From Cladochytrium replicatum (taxonomy: Eukaryota; Chytridiomycota; Chytridiomycetes; Cladochytriales; Cladochytriaceae): a stretch of 64,000 bases of DNA. The stretch covers positions 124,001 through 188,000 of the forward strand of contig JAHLKD010000047.1 of the NCBI GenBank assembly GCA_025526935.1, read 5' to 3'. Positions 37,704-52,180 of this stretch are shown here, piece after piece (position 1 is the first letter of the stretch; every line of letters begins with the position of its first letter). Both the position numbers and the translations under genes were made by a program. A model generated the notes under the pieces. The model saw only the letters and a program-made list of their open reading frames with translations. It was not told the DNA's origin and ran no database searches.

Positions 37704-39575
37704 CTACGACTTCTTCTGAAGCCAATTGTCGACTTCTGTCGCAACCTCTTCGGCGGGCCTGAATCCAGCCGCCATCATCGCGTCCAGCCAACTTTTCGCA
37801 CGGCGCGGGTCACCCGATGCCAAGCACGTCCAGATTATTTCGTGGTAAACAGCTTCTGAAGGGCTCCAGAGTTCGCTGAAGCCTTCAAACAGTTTCCACA
37901 CCCGCGCAAGGTCAGGCGGGTCCGATGTCCTGTGCAGGAACATCATGCGACGGTAAGTGCTCGGCAGAGGGCTCAAGTAGCGCGGTGAGCGCCGAACGTC
38001 GCGAAGTTGAAGGGGTGTAATGACCGATCTTAACGCCAACGCGTCAGGCTCTGCGGGTTTATCAGAGGAAAACTGTGGGAGTCCGGAAGGTGGTGGGGTG
38101 GATGTATTTGGGAGCGTATGTTCCAGGATCGAGTACCATTGAATTAGGATAGAACCTGACTCCTCGCTACTATCCGAGCTGTGGGACTCATCCCGTTGAT
38201 GTTTCAAGGGCTTTTTACCGTCGCTATTGGGATCGAGGTTACTCTGCACAAGAAGTTCTTTCCACAGCGCGTCCGCGGCCTGTGCGTCGCCGCTGATCGT
38301 GCACGCTTCGATGATGGCATCGAATGTCTCATCGTCGGGGTAGCGATTTGACTGCACAAATGCCGGCATGTTCTCCGCTTGCGCAAAGTGAAGCGTCGAA
38401 CGATGTGAGAATCCATGTATGAAAAGTCCAAGCGCGCGATCGAGCATCCGGTTCATCCCAAACGCACGGATCATGGCATCCCAAGCTCGCTTGAACCTCG
38501 GCGGAACCTCCAAGTTCGACGGTTCGCCTTCAACCTGTTCTGCACGTGCAGATTCCACCAGACCGTAGAATAGCGTCCAAGCTTTCTCGACATCCCCTGC
38601 ACTTCCATAAGCTTCGATCAAAAGGGACTGAGCCTCGACGTCCGCTTCTGAGCCTGGAAGATCAGAAATCATATCGTCGTACGCGTTCTGGGCTTCACGC
38701 GCGCGACCCGCCATTGAAAGAGCGGCAAGGAGCAAGTTGTAGGATCGAATAGTCGGGGTGTACAAAACCCTTGAGAGCAGCGGCGTGCTCGCCGTGTGCG
38801 ATCGTTGCTCCTCAAGCTCAAGTTTCATGTTATTAAAGGTTTCCTCGACACGGGCGTAGTCCCGGTTTCTGAGATGGCAATACATAAGCGCGTTGTATTC
38901 TCTCACTCCTGGCGTCAGCGATTGCTTCTTTATGTTGAAGAAGACACGAGACGCCGATACTGCACCCATCAGCGCTGAGCGGTGGGTGCAACATAGGCCC
39001 AGCATCGACGCATGGTCATCAATGGTAAGTTGTTGTGAAGGGGGCAGTTTGCGACGACGAGCACCGGCAGCTTTCCAGTCGTAAGATGCCTCCCCTAGCG
39101 CATAGAGGGTCTTATAGATCGCCCATGCACCAGCTGCGTCGCCTTTTCGGAGAGCATAGCGGAATTTGGAGCGCGTAGTTGACGGATCAAGGTAAGGTAT
39201 GTGAGGTCGTGGCAAGGGGGTGCGCCTTACATCAAACTTTTGAGCTGTCCATGGGGATGGATGGGATGATAGGGAGTGATTCGGGAGTTTTTTGTCAGTG
39301 TGTTCGAACAGCCGTGGTGTGTCATTTAAAAGTTTGTTGGGCTCGTTATGTTCCTTTGCTAAGCTCTTTCCAAGAACTTCATCAAGCTCGACGTCAGCAT
39401 CTTTCTGTGCAGGTGGTGACTGAATCTTTCTCCGGCTTTTCACAGATGCAACTTTATGGGAGAGTCGGCGCTGGTTCGAACGAGAGATGGACTGGTTTGG
39501 AAGCGGGGCCAGCAGCATGCGGCAGAGCGACCACCAAGTCAAGGACGTGCTGAGATGTGCTGCCAACAATGGCAT
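37704..39575 (-). CDS. Pentatricopeptide-repeat protein, probably mitochondrial
   Basis: An intronless 623-residue frame with stop at 37704-37706. The N-terminus is Ser/Arg-rich without acidic residues (LPNQSISRSNQRRLSHKVASVKSRRK), typical of a mitochondrial targeting leader. Helical repeats of about 35 residues follow, for example EYNALMYCHLRNRDYARVEETF, SYNLLLAALSMAGRAREAQNAY, LIEAYGSAGDVEKAWTLFYGLV and FDAIIEACTISGDAQAADALW. PPR proteins bind organellar RNA for processing, stability or translation; the specific target cannot be told. It converges with the triple-SANT gene, with 316 bp between the stops. Confidence 0.85.
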   Translation of the reverse strand: MPLLAAHLSTSLTWWSLCRMLLAPLPNQSISRSNQRRLSHKVASVKSRRKIQSPPAQKDADVELDEVLGKSLAKEHNEPNKLLNDTPRLFEHTDKKLPNHSLSSHPSPWTAQKFDVRRTPLPRPHIPYLDPSTTRSKFRYALRKGDAAGAWAIYKTLYALGEASYDWKAAGARRRKLPPSQQLTIDDHASMLGLCCTHRSALMGAVSASRVFFNIKKQSLTPGVREYNALMYCHLRNRDYARVEETFNNMKLELEEQRSHTASTPLLSRVLYTPTIRSYNLLLAALSMAGRAREAQNAYDDMISDLPGSEADVEAQSLLIEAYGSAGDVEKAWTLFYGLVESARAEQVEGEPSNLEVPPRFKRAWDAMIRAFGMNRMLDRALGLFIHGFSHRSTLHFAQAENMPAFVQSNRYPDDETFDAIIEACTISGDAQAADALWKELLVQSNLDPNSDGKKPLKHQRDESHSSDSSEESGSILIQWYSILEHTLPNTSTPPPSGLPQFSSDKPAEPDALALRSVITPLQLRDVRRSPRYLSPLPSTYRRMMFLHRTSDPPDLARVWKLFEGFSELWSPSEAVYHEIIWTCLASGDPRRAKSWLDAMMAAGFRPAEEVATEVDNWLQKKS

Positions 39576-40758
39576 AGCAAAACCCGGAAGCAGAAAACAA
39601 AATTTACGCGTTAGTGGATGGGAACACGAAATACTTTGAAGTTAAGGATGTATTCTCATATCGTATGTATAGGAGTGTCCAACAGAGTATTCATGCCGAG
39701 GTCAGGAAACTAAAGTAGATGCAGAAGCAGGAAAAAATACCCGGGGTGGTATTGGAAGATTCACCCTTTCCGACATAAAACCCTGACATAATACCAGTCA
39801 TCGCTTTGCTGTTGGTTGTCGGTTTCTGATAATATTTCCACAACATGCGGTCAGAAACATGATCAAAATGACCATCTCTCGAGCACTTTACCCAGTACTC
39901 TTCCTGGATGTTGAATGGTGTAGAAGTTCTGTTCGCTTTATTGATAGCAAGCGGTTGAAAAAACAAGGGTGAGGTTAAAAAATTCATCAACCTTTTTCCT
40001 CCGCTTATCCAACAAATCATACTTGACTCGAGAAAATGCTGTGAGTGCGTACGGTGCCACTCGACAGGAATGGTATCCCACCTTCAGAAATGAGTTTGAT
40101 CCGTTTGAGAGCCGCTGGAAGCGCTTGGGAGCAGACGGTGGTTTGGAGTGTTTTCTAAAGCAAAGTAGAAAGCATTGTACACTTGCTCACAAAAGACCTA
40201 ATGCACAGCATCATTCATTCATTTATGGGGTCACCAAGGTACTCGAGGTGATGCCCATGTTGCATGTTGTGTGGACGGAAACGATTTGTTTGAAACAACT
40301 TTGATTTGGGTTACTGTGTGATTTGGGCTACTGTGATCTGACGACGATGAAATCGTTAACCCTGAAGGTTGTTGACCCTCAGTCCACCTGAGCACAAAGG
40401 ATCGCTGGGATCAGCCGAGCAATGGTTCGAAAATTGGCCAAAGTCAGGCGCGACACCAGCCACAGCCACAACCAGTAGGCGATGTGGCTAGTGAACCAAG
40501 AAACGGAACTGTGCTTGGATCGTGGTGTGCGAAATGGCGAAATGGCGTTGCGTGGGTGTTTTATTCAAACCCGACAAGTGATGATTGGCAAGCGCGGACA
40601 TCTCAATTGACAACTAACAAGGCACGTTTTAAATGGTCAAGTAGCTCAAAACATAAGAATAAAAGGAGATTCGAGGGGGAAAAACCAATGCGAATCTTTC
40701 AATTACATTCACCAATCAGACCCAATCGTCACCCATTTAACTTAAACCAAGCGGAACT
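39576..40758. other. Intergenic, no supported gene
   Basis: A 109-codon minus frame (39691-40020) and overlapping plus frames (39969-40304, 40484-41026) lack recognisable motifs. The latter runs antisense over the zinc-finger gene. The left part should hold the PPR gene promoter. Confidence 0.4.
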
Positions 40759-42787
<2,029 letters not shown>

Positions 42788-44770
42788 ATGTCTAGCTTGC
42801 CCGAGATGCAACCTGCCGTCGGTAATGCAGTTCGAACGGACATCGGCAATGAGCTGGGAAGCGGCGAAAAATTAACGAGCAGGGACAATATTGCAGTGAT
42901 TACAAATTCAATCAGTCGTGCGGCTGGCCATATATTTGCAGATTCTCACGGGCGAGCGGCAACAGCCACGATCACCACGAGCAGCCCAAGCAGCAACCGT
43001 GGTTTCTCACAATCTACTCAGGTTCCGTCTAACACTCAGACTGGCGGCACAACGCCTAGCTCTGGTTCGGAGCCTACCGATGTGTTCCGCTTCCGGTCTC
43101 ACACTCCCGAACAGATAGCACAGGTTGCAGCGAACTTCAATTCACAATTCAACCCAGTCAGACTACTGTTCCCTCTCTTGTTTGTTCTGGTGTTCCTCGT
43201 GATCTTCCAGACTGCTCCGCTTATCAACTCGTTCGATGGGAACGGGACTGATCCCTACAGAACAAGAAAGTTGTCTCAGCATGTTGGATTCCATGAGAAG
43301 TACAAAGGATACGATGACTCTGCGATGGGTGCACTCAGTGGGAGCTTCCCTGGAATTTCAAGGATTCCATTCGGACTTTCTTACAATATCACTATTCTCA
43401 ACGTCCCCCCGACCCAGGACTCTGCTTTTGACTCACTTGAATCGCACACGGAAGATTTCAGCATTCAGCCTTTGACTAGTATCACCGCCATCCCAGCCCT
43501 TGTCGGTCGCAGCCTTGATACCAGTGTGATTTCACTGTTGATGCTGCTGAATGGCATGGACGGATGCGATCCACTCCATGTGCCGTTTCCTGACATGCCA
43601 TTTGGACCAGTGTTAACTGGAGCAAACCCACAGGATGACGCCGACATAGTGAAGCAAAAGCGGTGGCGAAAGGCAGCTCCACCGAATGGTGCAGATGATA
43701 TGGTATATCTATTTGAAGACATCGACAACGAAGACGTGCTTGATGGTTGTCTGAACTGCCTCCGATCCTCGACTACGACTTGCTTCCATGGGTAGCGGTG
43801 TTCGCACGTGGAGGCTGCCCTTTCGACGTAAAAATATACAACGCACAATTGGCGGGATTCTCTGGTGCCATTGTGTACAACCGTCCAAGTGCAACAAAAC
43901 GCAAAGACGCCTCGTTCGAAGATCTTCCGGTTCGAATGTCTTCGAATACGTTGGGTGAGAACGTTGATATTCTTGCGATGTTTATCACACAGCGAGCTGG
44001 TCAGATCCTGAGGGAACTCGGAACTCCCATTTTTGATGAGAAAGGCAAAGGTTTGCGCAGCTTAACTCCAAACCAGAATAGAATGGATCTGAATCAACAA
44101 ACGTCTCTATTGCAGGTCGTCACTCAATGCTTGTCGCCGCTCTACATCCAAGTAATATGCTGTAGACAGGCGATCCGATCGACTTCCACTTCAACGGATC
44201 TTTCATGTTCCTAGCATTATCTAACTACGACCTCGCCGTTGTGTCCCTCCTCCTCTTTTCCGCTTCCTGCGCTCTCCTCTGGCTCGTCCTCCTTCTCAAT
44301 CGAAACGCCATCCTCTACGCTCACGCCGGCGCACTCGACCGCGCACGCAGCCGCGAGCCCCCGACTCTAGAAAAAGTCGACTTCCCCCTTCGAATCATCA
44401 CCGAAGCCGATTGTGCACCAAATGATGATCTCGAAAAGGGGGCACTGGGAAGTGGGACAGAGTACCCATCCTCAGCGACATTTCAGACGACACGAGACTG
44501 CTGCGCGATATGCATCGATGAGTTTGCGGTGGGAAACAAGGTTCGGCAGTTGCCGTGCCGGCACCAGTTCCATGACACTTGGTAAGAAACTAGTTTTGTT
44601 TGGTTGGATTTGGGACTGATCGAATGTTCTTTTGTTGTAGCGTTGACCCCTGGTTGATGAAACACAATCGCCTTTGTCCGATCTGCAAACAAGATGTTCT
44701 CACCACCAACCTGGACAAGAAGCAATCACCGTCGGAGGCCACCGCACCTGCCAATACATCCTCAACCTAG
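42788..44770 (+). CDS. PA-TM-RING E3 ubiquitin ligase
   Basis: Four exons (42788-43745, 43796-44115, 44166-44581, 44641-44770) total 1,824 nt and encode 607 residues. A membrane anchor (LLFPLLFVLVFLVIFQTAPL) sits after about 120 residues. The protease-associated domain follows (AVFARGGCPFDVKIYNAQLAG, then GAIVYNRPS), then a second membrane segment (VVSLLLFSASCALLWLVLLL). A RING-H2 finger CCAICIDEFAVGNKV...CRHQFHDTC...CPICK ends the protein; the splice in intron 3 completes its fifth zinc-ligand position (TG/C). This is the layout of RNF13/GRAIL-type endosomal or vacuolar membrane ligases, with the PA domain lumenal and the RING cytosolic. The long N-terminal region before the first anchor is unusual. 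Introns 1 and 2 use weak donors (GTTGTC, GTCGTC) but restore frame exactly. Confidence 0.85.
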
Positions 44771-45001
44771 CCCACGCTTTCTTATTTTATTCCTTACTTT
44801 GATGGACTTACAAATTTCTTACTTCGACTTCAATCCTTCCAATACTCCGAGCAAGAAAACACGCCATTCAGATTTTGCAGGGTGGTGTTAAAATGAAGCA
44901 AAATACAGAGTATAAGTACAAGGAACACTGAATAAACGATTAACAGCGAATCACACACTGTCCAGGCTTCCAAGATTCAACTAAAAAAAATAGCTGGCTA
45001 C

Positions 45002-46565
45002 CTAGTCACTACCATTTGGTGATGGTGTTGAATCCTCGACATCCTGAATTACACAAAGTTAGTTCATCTTCTCAAATCAAACAAAAATGGGATACGCACC
45101 AACGTGTACTGCTTCACCAAAATGCATTCACCTCCAAGTTGCAAGTCCACGTTGTACGAATAAAAGTACCCATCGCCCGTGACCACCATCAATTGCGGTG
45201 ATGAGCCACTCAAAGCAACCAAGCTCGGCAACCCTTTGCTGCTTGAGGGCAGCTTTGCAAATGCAAAGTCACGCTGAGGATCCCACATCTCTGTGATTGC
45301 GTCCGGTAGGAGGTAAGTTCCAACAGCCGCTGTGGCAGATGCCAGAGGGCTTTTCCTGAAAACAAACTTCAGAAAAACTAATAAATAACCCATTAATGCG
45401 AAGCCTACAGAGTATCGTATACGCTCGTCAAGTACTTTCGCTCGCCACTACTAGTTCTCCTCGACAACGACGAGTGCTGCGGTTCCTTTTGCCCTTCATC
45501 AGTCAATTTGTAGATGTGAACAGTGTCGGTTTCGCTTGAGACACAGAGCATTGTGTTGTTTAAGCTGAAAGAAATGGAGTATATTCTTGCTGGGTACGTT
45601 CCCCTTCGGAACTGGAACAGCTTCTGTCCGCCTGGAACAGCAAATACTCGAATCACCGTTCCCTGAAACAAATACGACACGGTTATAGGTGAGAGGGACC
45701 AACACGGTTTAGGTTGTACAAACCTTGTCACTTGCTGTCGCTACCATTGTTCCGTCATAGTTGAACACCACAGAGCTCAATGGGCTCTTATGTGCTTGGA
45801 TGATATTAACAGCTTGGGAATTGAGTGCATCAAAGATGAGGAGTTCGCCTGTTGCACCAGCGGAGTTGGGAGGGTATGCCAGATAGCAATTGTCAGACGA
45901 CGGAGACAATGCACAGAGAGCTGAATGGAAAGAAATATGTGAATTGAATTCAAGACAGCCCCGTATTCACCAAACTAACCATTTGGATTCGGATTTGTGT
46001 CGATTGTATGTTGAAGTTTCATGTTCCCAATGTCGTAGATGTAAATATGTTCTTCCAGCACAACGATGAGCCGCTTGCGATTCATCTTGACAGCTAGCAC
46101 AGTATTGACGAACAGCAGCTCGCATATAACAGATTGCCTCTGCAAAAATGTCCAACGATTAATACTAAAAGAGATTCATTCCAACGTCAGCACACTTGCC
46201 TTGGTGTTGATTATTTGCAATCGTCTCGGAGAAAACGCCGCCTGTTCGCCGGCTCCAACAAGAGCCACCAAGCTGGTACAGAACAGCATCTCCACAATCC
46301 CTATTCCCCCATCGGCTACACAAACAGTCGGTAAGGTCACTACGATGCAGGCGACGAGGTTGCGTGCTCTCACATTTATTGTAGCACTTTCCAAAAGGAT
46401 CGCAGTTGAATATTTTGTAGCCATTACGAGTGCTGATCGAGACGCAGCTGGTTGAGACGGGAAAGTTAGAGCGAAATTGCAATGTAAATAGCTCGCAGCG
46501 TACCTGAAGTCCTGGTTAAAGTCGACGAACAGGATGTCGTTCGGTGCCTTTCCGGCGAGATTCAT
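45002..46565 (-). CDS. ATG18: PROPPIN beta-propeller protein Atg18
   Basis: Atg18 binds phosphatidylinositol 3-phosphate and 3,5-bisphosphate on autophagic and vacuolar membranes. Minus-strand exons join to [21 protein letters not shown], then [79 protein letters not shown] and [31 protein letters not shown] and the lipid-binding loop [17 protein letters not shown] follow. The FRRG motif on blade 5-6 is intact. The last short exon encodes [13 protein letters not shown]. There are about nine exons. The start at 46563-46565 is 66 bp from the taspase start on the other strand. Confidence 0.93.
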
Positions 46566-46631
46566 CTGTCCGAACTCTCTTCTCCACGTTCGTACGTGTG
46601 TATGCGACAGTCGCGCGAGAGTGTCTATCCA
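46566..46631. promoter_or_regulatory. 66-bp divergent gap ATG18 / taspase
   Basis: The start codons of ATG18 (minus) and taspase (plus) are only 66 bp apart, or about 30 bp if taspase uses the upstream in-frame ATG at 46596. The promoters must overlap one or both coding regions or be shared. Confidence 0.6.
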
Positions 46632-47893
46632 ATGCCTGCGCCGTACGTCGTTGTCCACGCCGGGGCTGGATTTCATTCGACGGACAGGGAGAGAGAGCGT
46701 GCCTACAAGAATGTCGTAGCGAATGCTTGCAAACGTGCAATGGAAGTCTTGCTTGCGGATTCACATGCGGCCGTGCAATCTCGAGCAGTGATTGCTGCTC
46801 GGGAAGCTGTTCGATATATGGAAGTAACCAACAGAGTCTCTTGTCTATCCTTTCAGAATCTTACAAATCGTTTCACTCGCTCTTTAGGACTCTCCAATTA
46901 CCAACGCCGGTCGTGGATCTAACTTGACTTTGGAAGGTTCAGTCGAATGTGATGCGGCAGTCATGACCGACTGTGGCGATTTCGGGGCTGTCGGGGCTGT
47001 CGAAGGCGTGAATAATCCCATCGACGGGGCCTGCGAGGTGATGAACTACGGTGCAAACCGAGAACTAAGCGTAGGGCGTATTGCTCCGTTGCTGCTTGTC
47101 GGGAACGGTGCGGCCAAGTTCTGCCATGATAGAGGGGTGAATATGCTTCCTGAGGGTAGCTCACACATCACGGAAGAAGCGCTGGAGAGGTGGAATCGGT
47201 ATCGGTCTTGGATAGAGACGGATCAAAGCAACAATTCTCGAAAACGAATGCGATCGCCGAGCAAGGAAAGAGATTCACACCTGATGGACACGGTCGGTGC
47301 TATTGTCGTGGACGCAGAAGGAAACATGGCAGCTGCGGTGAGCAGTGGGGGGATCGCAATGAAACACAGCGGCAGAGTCGGAGAAGCCGCCTGCTATGGT
47401 TCGGGAGTGTAGGCGATTGCAAAAGTGCTCGCCTACGCGCACTCGACTAAAATCTGTTCTTTTTAGATGGGCACAAACGGACCAACGTGATTCAGATCAG
47501 TGGTCCAGAGTGGGCTGTAGCGTCTCCGGCACCGGAGAGCAAATCATGAGGACCCTTTTCGCGCGTGATCTATCAAGATTAGTACTGGACTCCTCTAAAG
47601 AAGATCAGGCACAAAAGCCCAGCGCAATACGACGCTTCTTTCGCACACAATTTCTCAACAGCAAGGAGCTTAAGAACTATTCCGATCGATTGGCAGGCTG
47701 TATTCTGGTAACGCACACACATATTGCGGACACATCATCTCCACAAAGCTTGGGCGAAGTCTGGTATGCCCACACAACCCCGAGTATGTGCATTGCGTAC
47801 TTTAGCGCAACGCAAAACCGTCCGAAAGCGGTCATGTCTCGATTGGATCCGCAGGATCGGGATGGAATCCGTATCTGCGGAGTGCCGTTGTGA
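46632..47893 (+). CDS. TASP1: Taspase-like threonine protease (type-2 asparaginase family)
   Basis: Three exons (46632-46823, 46888-47408, 47467-47893) total 1,140 nt and encode 379 residues. It is an N-terminal-nucleophile hydrolase: [11 protein letters not shown] near the N-terminus, [13 protein letters not shown], and the self-cleavage site [10 protein letters not shown], where Thr at about residue 199 becomes the nucleophile of the small subunit. [21 protein letters not shown] and [20 protein letters not shown] follow. The family includes taspase 1, which cleaves MLL-type and TFIIA substrates after aspartate, and isoaspartyl peptidases. The VSSGG...GRVG segment is closer to taspase. Substrates here are unknown. 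An in-frame ATG at 46596 would add 12 residues. It ends 55 bp from WDR24. Confidence 0.88.
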
Positions 47894-47948
47894 ACCCCTT
47901 TGTGTTCAATGCAATTCTATTTACAAAATGGAACGGTTTAGCTCCACA

Positions 47949-50900
47949 TTACGCCAAATGGTTGGGACTGCATCGATGTCCGCATCCGGTGGGGCATCCC
48001 GTTTCCTCCGCAAACCAATCTGAAGATGAAACATGAATATTTTGATTCGATGGGGACGCCTAGTGCGCTTACCATAGAGACAATCAAGATGCCCACCGTG
48101 TCCGCACTCGTGGCACCATCCGTAGAGGCCCTTCACAAGTTTGTGGCTATTATTTCCAAAGTTAGAAAAGTTAATTCAGTGGGTTTCTCGTGCTTGGACC
48201 TACCAAACTGAACATGAGTTGTTCACACGCTTGCATCGCTCGCACCACCACGTTGCTGATCCAGTCTCACTGTTCTGGAGTGGTTTCCTGCAGTTCTGAC
48301 AGCTGGTGTAGATGGTTGTCGATGTCTGAAGTTTAAGAACAATGTTAAATGGTAGGAAATAAATGTCAACCATTTCCAAAAATCCTACTTGATTCCTGTC
48401 CTTGAGTTCTTCAATGCCGCACACATTGATCACCGCAGTCGCAACTTTCCACAGTCGAAACCGATGCAGAAGATCCACGTATGCCCATATCCACTCCTTC
48501 TCCGTGTCAGAAGTGACTTGAAGTACCGCATGGTCCCGCACTACCAGCAGCAACGTAGCACACATCTGCACATTCCCCTGTCACGACTGTAAGCGTGGAA
48601 AAAGATGGATACCTTCAACCATGCATACCTGATGTGCGTAATACTGCAGGACGTCACGAAGGACCGGCTTGACGTCAAATGCGGGCAAGTAAACATCCGG
48701 TGGTTCACTCTCCACCGTTGGATTCTCAGCAACCGGCGGCAGTATCGATTTCTCATCCAAACTCCGACTGAAGAACTGTTCGCTCCCCGCTGTCTCCAGT
48801 GAATGTCCCTCGACAGACATCTCGTCCCAATTCTGCGAATTTCGGTGTTCGAATACCGAAGTTCGCTGACGCATCGAATCCGCCGGTCCGCGCTTCTTAC
48901 CCTCGTTGAGTGTGTTGCGCGACACCATCGACGCGTTCTCTTCGTTCTGCAAGCGCGGGGGGATGAACGAGCTCGAAGCCGAGCCGGCGATGTCGGAGCT
49001 CGTGATTAGGACTGAGGAAACCGAGTCGGCGTCAATGTCGCGTGGTTCCGTGGAAGATTCCTCGGTCTGCTCGGTCTCGAATCCCTGGTTCTCCGCAGGG
49101 TTCTCCGGGACGCTTTCGAGCGGTGGAGATGCAACGGGTGCCTTTTCTGTGTTTTCGACTGGCTCATGAGCGCTGGGAACGCCAACGGTCGAAGTGGACG
49201 CAGCTGCAGGTGACGCGCCGGTCGGCAAGGAGTCGGGACGAACCACCTCGCCGATGGAGTTTTCGAGCAGGAATAGGTTTTTCATGTACTCGTCGTCGTC
49301 GTCTTCGTCTGTGGTTGTAGCGAGATCGGTGATGCCGTTGATGAATATGGGTCGGTTTGCGTGCATGTATACAGGTTGTTGAAGGAGAATTCTCGAGGAT
49401 TCTGAGGTTGTGCTGTTGACTTGAGGAAAAGTTCGAGATCGAATCGCCCCAACCGTGATGGCGCGCGGTCTCGGCGCACCGATCGCGGTGTCATCGGCCC
49501 AATTCACTTCCATCGCATTCGGAGATTCACTCTCGGGTATAGTCGAGTTGGATCGGCGCGGTGGGTTCAGAGCGGCGGGATTGTATGCTTGGGAAATACT
49601 ACTGGCTCTGCTCATGGCGGGTCTTGTTATGTTTACAGGTGGCGAACGTCCGTCCTCACGTGGCGGTGGAGTTGGAGCGAGGAATACGCTGAGTCCAGCA
49701 GAGGGTGGGGTTAATCCGGTTGAAGCAGGAAGCGGGGACATGGATAATGTTGCACCATAGGTTTCGTCTACCGGGTTCCACATGTCCCATCTTCTAGGTT
49801 TGTTTTCCGGGTCATAATCCGTTGGTTCTTGGTGATGTTTTGGCGTCAATCTCGTAGGGTGACCACCGCCCAACATGCTAAGATTGACTGGATCAACAGG
49901 GTTCGTACCGAATAGCAGTTGAATGATTCGCCATGTCTGCCCTGTTCGGAACTGATTTGCTTCAGTCGAAATGCGCGCATTGTGTGCGCATGATTCAAAT
50001 ATGTCCTCATTACTGATTCGGTAGTTGGTCGCCATATGCAAAAAGGCTTTCTGATCGAACGATGAGTTGTTAGGCATCGTGCCAATGCTTTGCATAGGAC
50101 GATATACGGGGACCTAATTCCAGCTAATGGTGAGTAAAAGAAAGAAAGCTCAAAAGGCCCGAACCTGATCCAAGGATAACGAATGGGTATCAGGTGTTAC
50201 ACCGGAGGTTGAGCTCGGCGAGCTCCCACCGCGGCGGTTTCCCGCGCGACGACTACCAGCAGGTGGTGGCCCGGCAGAATACGTCTGGGGAGATCCCTTC
50301 TCTTCCGGAATGTCCAATAGGGTTGAAATCGCTTGAACTATACTCGCTGCCCCTGCGGTCGCAGATGGAAGTAAATCAGCGCTTGGAGGGCTCACACCTT
50401 TTGAGCTTAACACAGAAGAGGAAGTTGAAGTAGGGGGTGCACGAGGTACTAGCTGTTTCTCGTCGCCCCATTCAGTGACTAACCCGCCACCGCAGACTGC
50501 CCTTTTTCCTCCTGCTTCTATGGCGAAAGTTATGCTGCCTGATGGACTCCATCTAACAGCAACTCCATTTAGGTTCTCGTCAAATCGAGCGGAATGTCTG
50601 AGGAGGTTGTAGGCTCCAAAGGTCTTATCCCTCGAAACGACCCAAAGATTTTGTTCGTCTTTCCATTGCAATCCCGTCACCAATCGTTGGTCAATATCAA
50701 CGGTGTATCGAGCAATATAGGGTCGTCGAAGGTCCCATATGAAGATGGGCAAATCCTCGTCACCCCAGGAGGATCCAGCAAGCTGGACACTACTAAAATC
50801 ACGATGGAAGTTTGTTGGTTTGGTGTATCCATGACTGGCTCCTGCTCTTCCAATAGGGCTTCCGGCCAGTCGCCACTGAAGTCGCCCTATCGAGCATGGT

Positions 50901-52180
50901 GTTGGGATTGTCTGCGCAGCTTTCCGTGATTCACTATTCGTATCCCAGATTTCTACCGCATTTCCTCCTCCGCCAGATGCAACATAGCGTCCGTCAGGAT
51001 GCCAGTCTACGGAGAGGATGAACCGATTGGCCGATTTCCATTTTCGCAGAACTTGAGCGGTGGGAGAGTTCCTCATTTCCCATGTCTTGATTTACGGGAA
51101 AAGGTAAGATGCGAAGAACATGTCGGTGAAGTTAAACTTGCCTGAATAACACCACTGTCGAAACCAGCAGCGAATGCAACAGGATTTCCTGGTACTGGGT
51201 TGAACTGTACATCCCGAACAATGTCTTTCTGTGGAGATTCTATCGTCTGCCGGATGATCCGTTTTCCTCTCAAGTCCTGTGGAGCAAAGTCATTGAAGAT
51301 CAGTACCAACCCGATATCAGTATCAAATCGCAAAACGCACCCATAGCTTAATGGTGCCATCTTGTGACCCACTCAAAATAAGTGGTTCGGTAGGATGGAA
51401 ACAAATTCGATTCACACCCCTGTTATGCTCGTTGAAAGTTCGCTCTAAAATGAAATTGAGCACGCCAATCGAAGCTATGGGTAATAACGCCAACCATGCT
51501 TATTCTGTGAAGGCCGATTAATGTCCCAAAACATGACTGAACCGTCTGCAGCAGCGGCCGCAATGGTGCTTGGATAATCTTCAAGAATTTGTGGGTAAGC
51601 AGTCCACATATTGAGTTTGTTAATGGGAATACAAACTCTTGTTTCCCCACCGAACGTCGGTAAGCAGAGCATTAGGATTGGCTTTGCTTCCCACACGAAG
51701 ATTGAACTTCATCGATACCTCATTGTCCGTTACACTCAGAATCGTCAGCACTACATAAAATAATTGCAATGCATTTGATATCGTCGAGCCAACAAGAGTG
51801 CTTTGTTCCGTCCAACCTTCTTTCCCGGCTACAACAACACTCTCTCTATCCGGTGAAGGAGACAATGCAGCAATCGGCCCATTTGCACGATACAGTAGTG
51901 GTGGATTCCCGTCCTTGGACAGATGAATAGACTTCAAGAGGCGTTCTCTTCTTGAGTTTCCACCGAAAAAGGGCTCATTTGACGTGTCGTTGATTGAAAG
52001 TGGGGTCGGTCTTCGTGGTGGGAGTGGAGGGGAAGGAGCACCGGTGTCGGACAAGGTGACATTCGGCGACACCAGCGGAGAAGAGTATAGCGATCTGCTT
52101 GCCGCCGCTGCCGAAGCGTAAGTTGGCGGGTTTGCCCTCCCGCCGATTGAGAAGATGCCAGAGCCCGAGATCGAGGACAT
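47949..52180 (-). CDS. WDR24: WDR24/Sea2, SEACAT (GATOR2) subunit
   Basis: This protein is a scaffold of the SEA/GATOR complex that reports amino-acid status to TORC1 at the vacuole. The ATG is at 52178-52180. An N-terminal WD propeller follows ([80 protein letters not shown]). A long Ser/Pro-rich linker leads to an alpha-helical region ([22 protein letters not shown]). The C-terminal zinc domain reads [34 protein letters not shown] and, after a last intron, CPTGCGHRC, the RING-like signature of WDR24. It ends at a TAA at 47949-47951. There are many short introns. The chain across 50095-50150 is inferred from frame and homology. Confidence 0.9.

Noticed and set aside
43746-43795. A frameshift in the PA-TM-RING gene near 43750
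   Set aside because: A 50-nt GT-AG intron at exactly this place restores the frame and joins directly to the PA-domain sequence.
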